A DNA stretch of 64,000 bases from positions 310,001 through 374,000 of the forward strand of contig CAVRCA010000001.1 in the NCBI GenBank assembly GCA_963719345.1, in the 5' to 3' direction. The notes beneath the pieces were generated by a model. The model was given only the letters and a program-made list of their open reading frames with translations, did not search any database and had not been told where the DNA came from. This stretch comes from CAVRCA01 sp963719345 (GTDB lineage Bacteria; Pseudomonadota; Alphaproteobacteria; Acetobacterales; Acetobacteraceae). Shown piece by piece: positions 21,236-30,912 of this stretch (positions are counted from its first letter, which is position 1; every line of letters starts with the position of its first letter). The translations under genes and the position numbers were made by a program.

Positions 21236-23579
21236 CTACTTGGCCGTCAGCAGCGCCGGAATGCCGGCCGACCTGGGCCGCAGGCGGCCGATCGTCCGGT
21301 CGAGCAAGTCGATGGTGAAGGGCTTTACCAGGACAGCATCGGGCGGGTCTTGGCCGCTCAGATCGGATCCGGCCAGCTCCGCATAGCCGGTCACCAGCAG
21401 CACCGAGCCGCAAAACCCGCGTTCACGTGCATGCGCGGCGAACGTGACACCGCTCATGCCAGGCAGGGCTTGGTCGATGACCAGGAGGTCGAAGGTAGAT
21501 CGCCCGTGCCGCCGGTTGTCCGGCCAATTCAACAGGGCGAGTGCGGCGCCGTCGTCGGCCGCCTCGCTGACAGTGCAGCCAAGCTGCCGCAACATTTCGG
21601 CCGTCAGTTGCAGGACCGCGGGATCATCCTCGACCAGCAGCACGTTCCAGTCGCGGCGGTTGAGGGGCGCGGGATCGGCGGGGGCTTCGACCGCCGCGCT
21701 CACCGCACAAGGCAGCAGCAGCGTCACCGAGGTGCCGAACTCGGGCGCGGTGTCGATGCGGACGACACCGCCCGAGTCGCGCGTTGACGTATAGACTTGG
21801 CTCAGTCCGAGCCCCGAGCCGGACGACCCCTTGGTGGTGAAGAACGGGTCAAAGGCGCGACGGGCGACGTCTGGGCTCATACCGGTGCCGGTGTCCCGGA
21901 CGGTGATGCGCACGTAGTCGCCGGCCGGTGGATCGTCACCGGAACGGGGCGGGTCACGCTTCTCGTTGGCGGTCTCGATGGTGATGACGCCACCATCGGG
22001 CATCGCGTCGCGGGCATTGAGCGTCAAGTTGAGGATGGCGGCCTCGACCTGGCTCGGCTCGGCCAACGCCGGCCAAAGTCCGGGCTGGAAGTTGGTCTCA
22101 AGCCGGATGCGTGGGCCCAGGGTGCCGGCGGGGAACATCGCGCCGAGATCGCCGAGCAGCTGGTTGATGTCGGTCGGCCGCACCGCGAGCTGCTGCCGGC
22201 GGGTAAAGGCAAGCAGGCGGCCGGTGAGTTGCGCTCCGCGCTGGACCGCCGCGGAGGCGCGGCCGATCAGCTCCTGCTGGCGCGTCTGATCCGGCTTCAA
22301 CGAGCGGCCCACCAGCTCAAGGTTGCCGAGGATGATCGCCAGCAGGTTGTTGAAGTCGTGCGCCATGCTGCCGGCAAGCTGGCCCATTGCCTGCAGCTTC
22401 TGCGCCTGCACCAGTTTCGCCTCGGTATCCCGGTGCTTGGCGATCTCGACCTGCAGTCGGTTGTTGCTCTGCACCAGTTCCGCGGTGCGCTCGGCGACCC
22501 GCGCCTCCAGTTCGTGCGCCTGGCGATGCAACTCGGCCTGCCGCGTTTCCAGCTCGGCCGCCATCGCGTTGCAGGCCTCGGCGATCTGGCCGAACTCCGA
22601 ACGCGGCGCGGCCACGACAGCGCGGGCACCAAGATCGCCTTGCCGCCAGCGAGCCGCCGCCGCAACGAGCCGTCCGGTGGGCTGGCCGATGAGGCGACGG
22701 CCGAGCAGCAAGGTCACGATGACGGCGGCCAGCGAGACCCCGGTCAGCAGCAAGGCGCCAAGCCAGGTGCTCCGGTTGATGTCCACCATCAGGTCGGGCT
22801 CGAAAAAGCCGGCCGAGCACCATCAACCCCGACTCGGACTGGCGTGCCGGGACAAAACCAACGACACGACGGATGCCGTCGAGACTATCGGCGCGAGTAA
22901 TCCCGGGTTGCGAGCCGCTCATTATAGTCAGTGTCGAGGCGGGCATCCGCTTGCCGACGAAGCCCGCGCGTTGCGGCAGTCGGGCCAGGATGACGCCCTC
23001 GCGATCCGCGACGGTCATCGCACTGTGGTGTTGCAGGCGGGAATCGACCAGCCTGAGGTCGCGCAGGTGATCGGCCAACCAAGCCAAATTCAGGGCGGCG
23101 ATCATGACGCCCTGCTTAGCCACCGGTGGCCCGATCGGCAGCGAGAACGGCAGGAAGGCGCTGCTCGGCTCACCCAAGCTGGCATAGTGACCGACCGTGA
23201 AGCCGTCGGCCGCAAGCGCCTCCTTCACCCAATCGGGCCGGATGGCTCCCGTCGTCGCCGAGCCGATCCCGTCGCGGGAGCCGCAGACGAACCGTCCGGT
23301 CCGGTCGAAGACGGCAAGGAACAAGTAGGCCGGCAACTTGGCGTCGATCGTTTCGAGGCGGTCCTGGCAGCCCGGATCAAGGGTGCGCACGGGGGCGAAT
23401 TCGGTGGCCGTGGCCAGCAGGTCGCGCGCTCCTTCCACGATGCTGCCGATGTCGCCGTTCAGCAGCTCCGCCTGATGCAGGGCGATGTCGCCGAGCTGCG
23501 CGGTGCGCTGCCTCCGCTGCTCGAGCTGGACGAAGCCGCCGAGCGTCACGATCGGCAGCAGGCAGACCAGGATGAGCAA
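21236..23579 (-). CDS. Membrane hybrid sensor histidine kinase with C-terminal receiver, frameshifted
   Basis: In order: transmembrane helix (LILVCLLPIVTLGGF), a periplasmic sensory region of about 220 residues resembling a Cache-type fold (AVFDRTGRFVCGSRDG, VMIAALNLAWLADHLR), a second helix (STWLGALLLTGVSLAAVIV) and HAMP. A coiled coil, HisKA with SMAHDFNNLLA, an HATPase (NARDAMPDGG, DTGTGM, GSGLGLSQVY) and a receiver follow. The receiver has VEDDP, phospho-acceptor Asp in VIDQALPGM and Lys in VKPF. The frame changes in a T5 run near 22803, between RLFRA and EPDLMVD. The start is uncertain: TTG 23579 opens directly into the first helix, while ATG 23641 would need another indel but gives a basic leader. 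No separate response regulator is adjacent. Confidence 0.83.
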
Positions 23580-23910
23580 CAGCAGGCGCCTGACCAGCCA
23601 GGTCGGGCGACGTGGCGGCTCCGTGGGCTCCGGCCCTGCATCGGGCCGATCCCAACTCTGCCGATCAACTTTCTCCAGGGCTCACCACCAGCGTCATCGG
23701 CTTCGCGAGTACCTTCAACCCCGATTACCCCGGCGTCTATATCACGGGACATAACGGAAAGCTCGCGTTTCCGTTATCCAGACCACCCTGCCTACGAAAA
23801 TGTAGGGAGGCGTTCATGCCAATGGACGAGGGATCGGCGCTCCGACGGTTGCGGCGGAGAGGGACGCGCGTCAGGCTGACGCCGACAACGGCACATTGAG
23901 CAACGCCGCG
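23580..23910. promoter_or_regulatory. Divergent intergenic region between sensor kinase and hyuA
   Basis: About 330 bp between the minus-strand sensor kinase and the plus-strand hyuA. I see no credible coding frame with a ribosome-binding site in it, although the part nearest the kinase (to about 23641) may encode its true N-terminus. The outstanding element is a perfect 10-bp inverted repeat at 23751-23777. Both promoters should lie here. No clear -35/-10 pair stands out in this GC-rich sequence. Confidence 0.5.
23751..23777. repeat. Perfect 10-bp inverted repeat (possible operator)
   Basis: The left arm is ATAACGGAAA, the spacer GCTCGCG, and the right arm TTTCCGTTAT, an exact reverse complement. 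It is more AT-rich than its surroundings and lies in the divergent region, 134 bp upstream of the hyuA start. There is no T-run after it, so a terminator is unlikely. A two-fold site for a dimeric regulator is the simplest reading. No regulator gene is adjacent. Confidence 0.6.
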
Positions 23911-25991
23911 ATGGGCATCGCCCGGCTTGCCGTCGACATCGGCGGCACCTTCACCGACCTAGCCCTCGAGCACGCCGCGGGCCGCGCCACCCTGAAGGTG
24001 CTCACCACCCCCTCGGCACCTGAAGAGGGCGTGCTGGCCGGGGTCGAGGCAATCCTGCGCGGCACCGGGGTCACTCCGGCCGATGTTCGCCTGCTGATCC
24101 ACGGCACGACCCTGGCGACCAACGCCATCATCGAGCGCAAGGGCGCGCGCACCGCGCTGGTCACGACCAAGGGCTTTCGGGATGTGCTGGCGATGGCTAC
24201 CGAAAGTCGGTACGACCAGTACAGACCTCAACATCGTGCTGCCGACGCCGCTGGTGCCGCGCCATCTCCGTCTCCCGGTGCCCGAGCGGCTCGACAACGA
24301 AGGCAACGTGTTGCTGCCGCTCGACGAGGGGGCGGTGCGCGCGCTGGTGCCGGTGCTGGAGCACGAGGCGGTCGAGAGCGTCGCGATTGGGCTGATGCAC
24401 GCCTTCGTCAATCCCGCGCACGAGCAGCGCATCCGGGACATTCTCGCCCGCGAGATGCCCGACATCCCGGTCTCGCTGTCATCCGAGGTGTCGCCGGAGA
24501 TGCGCGAATGGGAGCGGTTCTCGACCACCGTCGCCAACGCCTACGTGCAGCCCTTGATGGTCGGCTACCTGCGCCGGCTCGAGGCCAGGCTGCGCGACGC
24601 CGGCATGGCGGCGCCGTTGCTGCTGATGCTGTCGGGCGGCGGCCTGACCACGATGGAGACCGCCTGCCGGTTCCCGATCCGCCTGGTGGAGTCCGGCCCG
24701 GCGGGCGGCGCAATCTTTTCAGCCGACATCGCCCGCCAGCACGATCTCGCCCGCGTGCTCTCGTTCGACATGGGTGGAACGACGGCGAAAATCTGCCTGA
24801 TCGACGACCACCGCCCGCAGACCGCCCGCAGCTTCGAGGTGGCGCGGGTCGGCCGGTTCAAGAAAGGCTCCGGCCTGCCGCTGCGTATCCCGGTGATCGA
24901 GATGGTGGAGATCGGTGCCGGCGGCGGCTCGATCGCCCGGCTCGACACCCTGGGCCGGATCACCGTGGGGCCGGAGAGCGCCGGCGCCGATCCCGGCCCG
25001 GCCTGCTACGGCCGCGGCGGGCGACGCCCAGCGGTGACCGACGCCAATCTGCTGCTCGGCCGCTACGATCCGGCCCGGTTCGCGGGCGGCACGATGGTGC
25101 TGGACGAGGCGGCGGCCGAGCGCGCTATTGCCGGCACGGTCGGCCAGGGCCTCGGGCTTGACGCGGTAATGGCCGCCCTCGGCGTCGTCGAGACGGTGGA
25201 CGAGAACATGGCCAACGCGGCACGGGTCCACGCCATCGAGTTGGGCGCGTCGCACGCGGGGCGGACGTTGATCGCGTTCGGCGGCGGCGGCCCGGTGCAT
25301 GCCTGCCGGGTGGCCGACAAGCTCGGCATCGCCCGCGTGCTGGTGCCGGCGGGCGCCGGGGTCGGCAGTGCCATCGGGTTCCTGCGCGCGCCGATCGGCT
25401 ACACGGTCGTCCGCAGCCTCTACCAGCGGCTCTCCACCTTCGACGTTGCGGCCGTGAACGATCTTTTGGGGGCAATGGAAAGCGAGGCCGAGGCGGTGGT
25501 CGCCCAGGGCAGTTTCGGGGCACCGGCCAGTCGGACCCGTACGGCGTTCATGCGCTATGTCGGCCAGGGCCACGAGATTCCGGTGCCGCTGCCTCTCCAC
25601 GTCTTCGGCGCGTCCGACCTGCCGGCGATCCGAGCCGCCTACGACGCGGCCTACAGCCAATTCTACGACCGCCCGGTGCCCGGCTCCGACGTCGAGATCA
25701 TGAGCTTTTCGGTCGAGGTGGCGACCGCGACGGTGTGCGCCGCCGGCGGCGACTGGCGATCCGCTGTTGCCGGCGGAGTTGGCCTCGGTCGGGACGCGGA
25801 CGGTGCGCGACACGGCCACCGGAGAGACCGCGGACTGGCCGGTCTACGAGCGGGGCAGGCTGGCGCCGGGCAGCCACATCAACGGTCCGGCCATCATCGC
25901 CGAGGATGAGACCTCGACCCTGGTCGCCCCTGCCTGGGAGGCGCACATCGATCCCGGCGGCACCATCGAATTGCTCAGGGGGACGTCGTGA
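23911..25991 (+). CDS. hyuA: Hydantoinase/5-oxoprolinase A subunit, frameshifted twice
   Basis: This is the N-methylhydantoinase A / 5-oxoprolinase large-subunit family, which hydrolyses a cyclic imide or lactam at the expense of ATP together with subunit B. The actin-like ATP-binding start ARLAVDIGGTFTDLALEH is clear. HGTTLATNAIIERKGART, LSGGGLTTMETACRFPIRLV, the second phosphate motif LSFDMGGTTAKICLIDD and GAGGGSIARLD follow. Two indels break the frame: near 24213, where one extra A precedes DLNIVLPTPLVPR, and near 25747, before PLLPAELASVGTRTVRD. I prefer ATG 23911 over TTG 23896. The stop overlaps the GTG of hyuB by four bases. Substrate (hydantoin, oxoproline or other) cannot be told. 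Confidence 0.87.
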
Positions 25992-27673
25992 CGAAGGCGG
26001 ACGACGCGCTGGCGCGCATCCAGCGCCAGATCATGTGGAACCGACTGATCGCGGTGGTGGAGGAGCAGGCGCAGACCATGATCCGCACCGCCTTCAGCAC
26101 CACGGTGCGCGAAGCGGGCGACCTGTCGGCCGGCATTTTCGATCTCCAGGGGCGCATGATGGCGCAGGCCGTCACCGGCACTCCGGGCCACGTCAACTCC
26201 ATGGCCGAGAGCGTCGGACACTTCCTGCGCAAGTTCCCGGCCGCGACGATGCGCCCCGGCGATCACTACATCACCAACGACCCCTGGCTCGGTACCGGAC
26301 ACCTGCACGATCTTACCGTGGTCACGCCCGCGTTTCATGGCGGCAAGATCGTCGGGCTGTTCGCCAATACGGCGCACGTGATCGACGTCGGCGGCCTCGG
26401 CATGGGGCCGGAAGGCCGCTCGGTGTTCGAGGAGGGGCTCTACATCCCGATCGTCAAATGTTTCGATTGCGGCGCGCCGAACGAGACGTTCTTCGATTTC
26501 ATCCGCGCCGGCTCGCGCCTGCCGGTGGAGCTGGAGGGCGACATCTATTCACTGTGCGCCTGCAACGACGCCGGTGCGAGGCGGCTGACCGAGATGATGG
26601 GCGAGTTCAACCTCGATGAACTCGGCCCCCTGGCGCAGTTCATCTTCGACAGCTCGCACCGCGCGACCCTCGCCGAGATCGCGCGGCTGCCACGGGGCGA
26701 GTACCGGGCCGAGATCGGCTCCGATGGCTACGACGAGAAGCTGGTTCTGCGCGCGTCGATGGCCGTGCTCGACGATGCGATCGAGGTGGATTTTTCGGGC
26801 ACGTCGGGGCTTGCCGCGCGCGGCATCAACGTGCCGCCCGCCTACACCCGCGCCTATTCGTGTTTCGGGATCAAGGTCATCGTCGCACCCGAGGTTCCGA
26901 ACAACTGGGCGAGCCTGGCACCGTTCCGAATGAAAATACCCGAAGGCTGCATCCTCAACGCGCCGCGCCCGTATCCGGTGTCGGTGCGCCACGTCATCGG
27001 CCATCTGCTGCCCGACCTGATGATGGGGTGCCTCTACCAGGCGGTGCCGGAGCGGGTCGCCGCCGAAGGGGCGGCGTGCCTGTGGAACCCGCCGTTGCGC
27101 GGTGGGGCGCAGGTGTCCGGCCAGGCGCGCGGCAACCGGCCGGTGGTCGCCGATTTCGAGGTCATCACGTTCAACTCCGGTGGTACTGGGGCCCGGCGCG
27201 AGCTGGACGGGCTTGACGCGACGGCATTTCCCTCCGGCGTGCGCACGATGCCGGTGGAAGCGACGGAGAACGTTTCGCCGGTTGTGATCTGGCGCAAGGA
27301 ACTGCGCCCCGACAGCGGCGGGGCTGGCCGCACGCGCGGCGGCTGCGGCCAGGTGATGGAGATCGGCACCAAGGGGGAACTCGAGTTCGCGGTGAATGCG
27401 ACGTTCGACCGGGTGCTGCATCCGCCGAAGGGACGCGAGGGGGGCAGGGACGGCGCCGCCGGGCGCGTGGCGCTGAAGTCGGGCGCGGCGCTGCGGCCGA
27501 AAGGGTTCCAGATCATCCCTGACGGCGACCGGCTGATCCTGGAACTGGCCGGCGGCGGCGGCATGGGCGATCCCGCCGAGCGCGACCCCGACGCGGTGGC
27601 GCGCGACGTGCGGGACGGGCTGGTGTCGCAGGAGGCCGCCCGCGCGGCCTATGGCGATAGCCGGGACGCGTAA
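25988..27673 (+). CDS. hyuB: Hydantoinase/5-oxoprolinase B subunit
   Basis: A complete 561-residue B subunit of the N-methylhydantoinase/acetone carboxylase/oxoprolinase group. Family features are NRLIAVVEEQAQTMIRTAFS, the stretch MAQAVTGTPGHVNSM, DHYITNDPWLGTGHLHDLTV, RGINVPPAYTRAYS and the Gly-rich end RTRGGCGQVMEIG and LAGGGGMGDPAERDP. It starts at GTG 25988 inside the last codons of hyuA (GTGA), so the subunits are translationally coupled, as expected for a heteromeric enzyme. No transporter or amidase gene accompanies the pair. Confidence 0.92.
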   Translation: MTKADDALARIQRQIMWNRLIAVVEEQAQTMIRTAFSTTVREAGDLSAGIFDLQGRMMAQAVTGTPGHVNSMAESVGHFLRKFPAATMRPGDHYITNDPWLGTGHLHDLTVVTPAFHGGKIVGLFANTAHVIDVGGLGMGPEGRSVFEEGLYIPIVKCFDCGAPNETFFDFIRAGSRLPVELEGDIYSLCACNDAGARRLTEMMGEFNLDELGPLAQFIFDSSHRATLAEIARLPRGEYRAEIGSDGYDEKLVLRASMAVLDDAIEVDFSGTSGLAARGINVPPAYTRAYSCFGIKVIVAPEVPNNWASLAPFRMKIPEGCILNAPRPYPVSVRHVIGHLLPDLMMGCLYQAVPERVAAEGAACLWNPPLRGGAQVSGQARGNRPVVADFEVITFNSGGTGARRELDGLDATAFPSGVRTMPVEATENVSPVVIWRKELRPDSGGAGRTRGGCGQVMEIGTKGELEFAVNATFDRVLHPPKGREGGRDGAAGRVALKSGAALRPKGFQIIPDGDRLILELAGGGGMGDPAERDPDAVARDVRDGLVSQEAARAAYGDSRDA

Positions 27674-27683
27674 TTCCTTTCGC

Positions 27684-28484
27684 CTACCCCTCCCGCTCCT
27701 CCGCTTTCACCCCCTGCCAAGCGGCCTCCATCTCCTCGAGAGTAGCGTCGGCCGGCGACTTCCCCTCCGCTGCCAGCTTCTTCTCCACGCCCTCGAAGCG
27801 ACGGGTGAACTTGGCGTTGCCCTGACGCAGGCATGCCTCGGGGTCGAGACCGAGCTTGCGGGCGAGGTTTGCGGCGACGAACAGGAGATCGCCGACCTCG
27901 TCGGCCAAGCGGGCCGGATCGGCGTCTGCGAGCTCCACCCGCAGCTCCGCGGCTTCTTCTTCGAGCTTGTCGAGCACGGCGGGCGCATCGGGCCAGTCGA
28001 AGCCGACGCGGGCGGCACGAGCGGTGAGCTTTAGCGCACGGGTCAGAGCGGGCAGGGCGGTGGGAACGCCGGCGAGCGTGCCGGTTTGCGCGCGTTCGGC
28101 TCGCTCCGCCCGCTTCTGTTCCTCCCACGCCGTGCTCTGGGCCGCCGCGTCCCGGGCGGCGGCCTCGCCGAACACGTGCGGGTGTCGGCGCACCATCTTG
28201 TCGGCAATGGCGCGGGCCACCTCGGCGAAGCCGAACAGACCGGCCTCTTGCGCCATGCGGGCGTGGTAGACGACCTGGAACAGCAAGTCGCCCAGCTCGT
28301 CCGGCAAGCCAGCGAAATCGCGCCGGGCGATCGCGTCGGCGACCTCGTAGGCTTCCTCGATGGTGTAGGGCGCGATCGTCTCGAACCGCTGCTCCCGGTC
28401 CCAGGGACAGCCCGCGGCCGGATCGCGCAAGGCCTGCATGATGTCGAGCAGGCGACGGAGCTCGGTTTCGGCGGTCAGGGGCAT
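27684..28484 (-). CDS. mazG: Nucleoside triphosphate pyrophosphohydrolase MazG
   Basis: A 266-residue MazG with two tandem all-alpha NTP-pyrophosphohydrolase domains. The first has CPWDREQRFETIAPYTIEEA followed by YEV and GDLLFQVVYHARMAQE. The second has KLEEEAAELRVELA and DEVGDLLFVAANLARKLGLD, with EExxE-type Mg-binding residues in each. MazG hydrolyses abnormal and normal NTPs to NMP and pyrophosphate and can lower (p)ppGpp. ATG 28484 is preceded by GGGAG and gives the normal family start MPLTAETELRRLLDIMQALR. It is transcribed after the molybdenum hydroxylase gene (16 bp gap) and converges on hyuB. Confidence 0.94.
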   Translation of the reverse strand: MPLTAETELRRLLDIMQALRDPAAGCPWDREQRFETIAPYTIEEAYEVADAIARRDFAGLPDELGDLLFQVVYHARMAQEAGLFGFAEVARAIADKMVRRHPHVFGEAAARDAAAQSTAWEEQKRAERAERAQTGTLAGVPTALPALTRALKLTARAARVGFDWPDAPAVLDKLEEEAAELRVELADADPARLADEVGDLLFVAANLARKLGLDPEACLRQGNAKFTRRFEGVEKKLAAEGKSPADATLEEMEAAWQGVKAEEREG

Positions 28485-28500
28485 GTTCACTCCCGTGCGT

Positions 28501-30846
28501 TCACGGTCGCGTCTGAGCATCACGCAAGGCTTGCCAGATGCGGTGCGGGGTCGCGGGACCGTCGAACCCGGCGACCCCCAACGGCGCAAGGGCGTCCAGG
28601 ATCGCGTTGCCGATCGCGGGGAAAAGCGCGATGGCGCCGGACTCGCCGCAACCCTTCACCCCGAGCGGGTTGGTGGTGCAGCGCGTCGGCGAGAAGCCAA
28701 GATCGAACGGCGGCAGGTCGGCGGCGCGGGGCAGGGCGTAATCCATGAACGATCCGGTGACCGGCTGGCCGGATTGGGGATCGTAGACCGCCTGCTCCAG
28801 GAGCGCTTGGCCGGCGCCCTGAGCGATCGCCCCGTGCACCTGGCCGGCGGCGATCATCGGGTTGACCAGCACGCCGTAATCGTCAATCGCGGCGTGGCGC
28901 GCCAGCGTGACCTGGCCAGTGTCCGGCTCGACCTCGACCTCGACGACGTGGGTGCCGTTGGGGAAGGTCATCGCCTCCCGCGTCCAGGCATGGAACGTGT
29001 CGAGCGGGTCACCGGCGTCGCGCGCTTGGGCGGCGATATCAAGCAGACCAATCGAGACATTGGTGCCGACGACAACGAACCGGCCGTCCTCGAATACGAT
29101 GTCCGGCTCGGCGGCTTCCAGCGCGTCGGCGGCGATCCGCCTGCCCTTGGCGATGATGCTGTCCGAGGCACGCCAGATCGCCGTGCCCCCCATGTAGGTG
29201 GCCCGCGAGCTGCCGTGGCCGCCTCCGGCCGGGATCAGGTCGGTGTCGCCCTGGCGCAGCCGGATCAGCTCGTTGGGCACGCCGAGACGATCGGCCAGGA
29301 TTTGCGGAAACGTCGTCTCGTGACCTTGTCCGATGGTTTGGGTGCCGGTGAGGAGCGACACCGTGCCGTCCGGCTCGAACCGGATGTCGACGTTCTCATG
29401 CGGCGAGCCGCCGGTCCCCTTGATGTGGCAGGCGATGCCGAGGCCCCGCAGCAGTCCCGCGCGACTCGCTCGCGCCGCGCCGTGCCGGAAAGCCCGCCAC
29501 GTCCGCGCGTTCCAGGGCACGGTCGAACGTTCCGGCAAAATCGCCGCTGTCGACGACGAAGCCGAACGCGTTGGTCATCGGCATGGCGTCGACCGGCACC
29601 ATGTTGCGGCGGCGCAGCTCGATGCGGTCGAACCCGCACTGCCGCGCCGCCGTGTCGATCAGCCGCTCGATGATGTTGACCGTCTCGGCAAAGCCCGGTC
29701 CTCGGGTGACACCGATCGGCGTGGTGTTGGTCAGCACCGCCGCGACCCTGAGCGCGATCGCCGGCAGAGCGTAGATCGTACCTTGCAGATGGAAGTACTG
29801 GAACGTCTGCACCGCACCCGCGCCGCCGGCCAGGTAGGCGCCGACATTGGCGACGCTGTCGACCCGAAGCGCCAGGAAGCGCCCGTTTGCGTCCAACGCG
29901 AGGGTGGCTTCGGCTTGATGGTCGCGAGCCTGATGATCTGAAACGAAACCTTCGCTGCGGCTGGCGATCCACTTCACGGCCGACCGACGCGCTTGGCCGC
30001 CCACAGGATCAGCGCATGTTCGGCATAGGTGAAGTTTTTGGCGCCGAAACCGCCGCCGACATCCGGGGCCACGAACCGCACGCAACCGGCGGAGACGCCG
30101 AGCGCCCGGGCGGTGTTGTCGCGGTTGCCGTGGATGTTCTGGCTGGAGACGTGCAAATTGTAGCGGTCGAGCGCGGCGTCGTAGGTGCCGATTGCACCCC
30201 GCGGCTCCATCGGATTGGTGACGATGCGGTGGTTGTCGAGGCACAGGCTGACCAGATGCGTCGCCGCACGAAACGCCGCGTCCACGGCGTCGGCATCGCC
30301 GGTTCGCCAATCGAGGCAGACATTCCCCGGCACCTCGGCCGCCAGCTGCGGCGCACCGTCGGCGCGCGCGGCAGCGGCGGTCGTGACGGCTTGCAGCGGA
30401 CCGTAATCCACGACCACCCGTTCCGCCGCATCGAGAGCTTGCGCCCGGGTCTCGGCGACGATCAGTCCGACCGGCTCGCCGACATACCGGACCTTGCCTT
30501 CAGCCAGCAGCGGCTGCGGCGCGAAGGCAAACGGCTCACCGGTCTGCACGTTGGCCTCGACGGCAGGCCGCATGGCCTGGAGTCCGTCGGCGCCGGCATC
30601 CGCGCTGGTCAGCACAGCGAGCACGCCTGGCGACCGTACCGCCGCGGCCGTATCGATGCGTGCTATCGTCGCGTGGGCATGGGCAGCGCGCAGCACGACG
30701 GCGTGCGTCAGTTCGTCGAAGGGCAGGTCATCGAGGTAGGTGCCCCGGCCGGCGATGAAGCGCACGTCTTCCCGCCGCCTGGGCGCATCGCCGATCGCGG
30801 CGGTGATCGTTGCCGGTGTGTCCATCAGCAAGACTTTGCACCCCAT
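28501..30846 (-). CDS. Xanthine dehydrogenase/CO-dehydrogenase-type molybdopterin large subunit, frameshifted twice
   Basis: The molybdenum-binding (CoxL/XdhB-like) subunit of the xanthine oxidase family. The N-terminal domain (RREDVRFIAGRGTYLDDLPF, VRYVGEPVGLIVAETRAQAL) is followed by the Moco-binding VAPDVGGGFGAKN. Next come TRGPGFAETVNIIERLID, TGTQTIGQGHETTFPQILAD and the active-site GVKGCGESG with its catalytic Glu. The frame breaks near 29980 (after KRVGRP) and near 29500 (before RGLGIACHIKGTGG). There is no AYRCSFR loop, so it is not a form-I CO dehydrogenase. The usual FAD and [2Fe-2S] partner subunits are not adjacent. The start could be ATG 30846 or ATG 30825. Substrate unknown. Confidence 0.83.
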
Positions 30847-30912
30847 GACCCCGGAAGGGGAAGCCGGACAACGGCCGCGTCGGCCGCCGCCCGGCCTCCT
30901 CTGGCGAACGCC

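Noticed and set aside
28501..30846. Aerobic CO dehydrogenase large subunit
   Set aside because: The AYRCSFR active-site loop of form I CoxL is absent, as are coxM and coxS.
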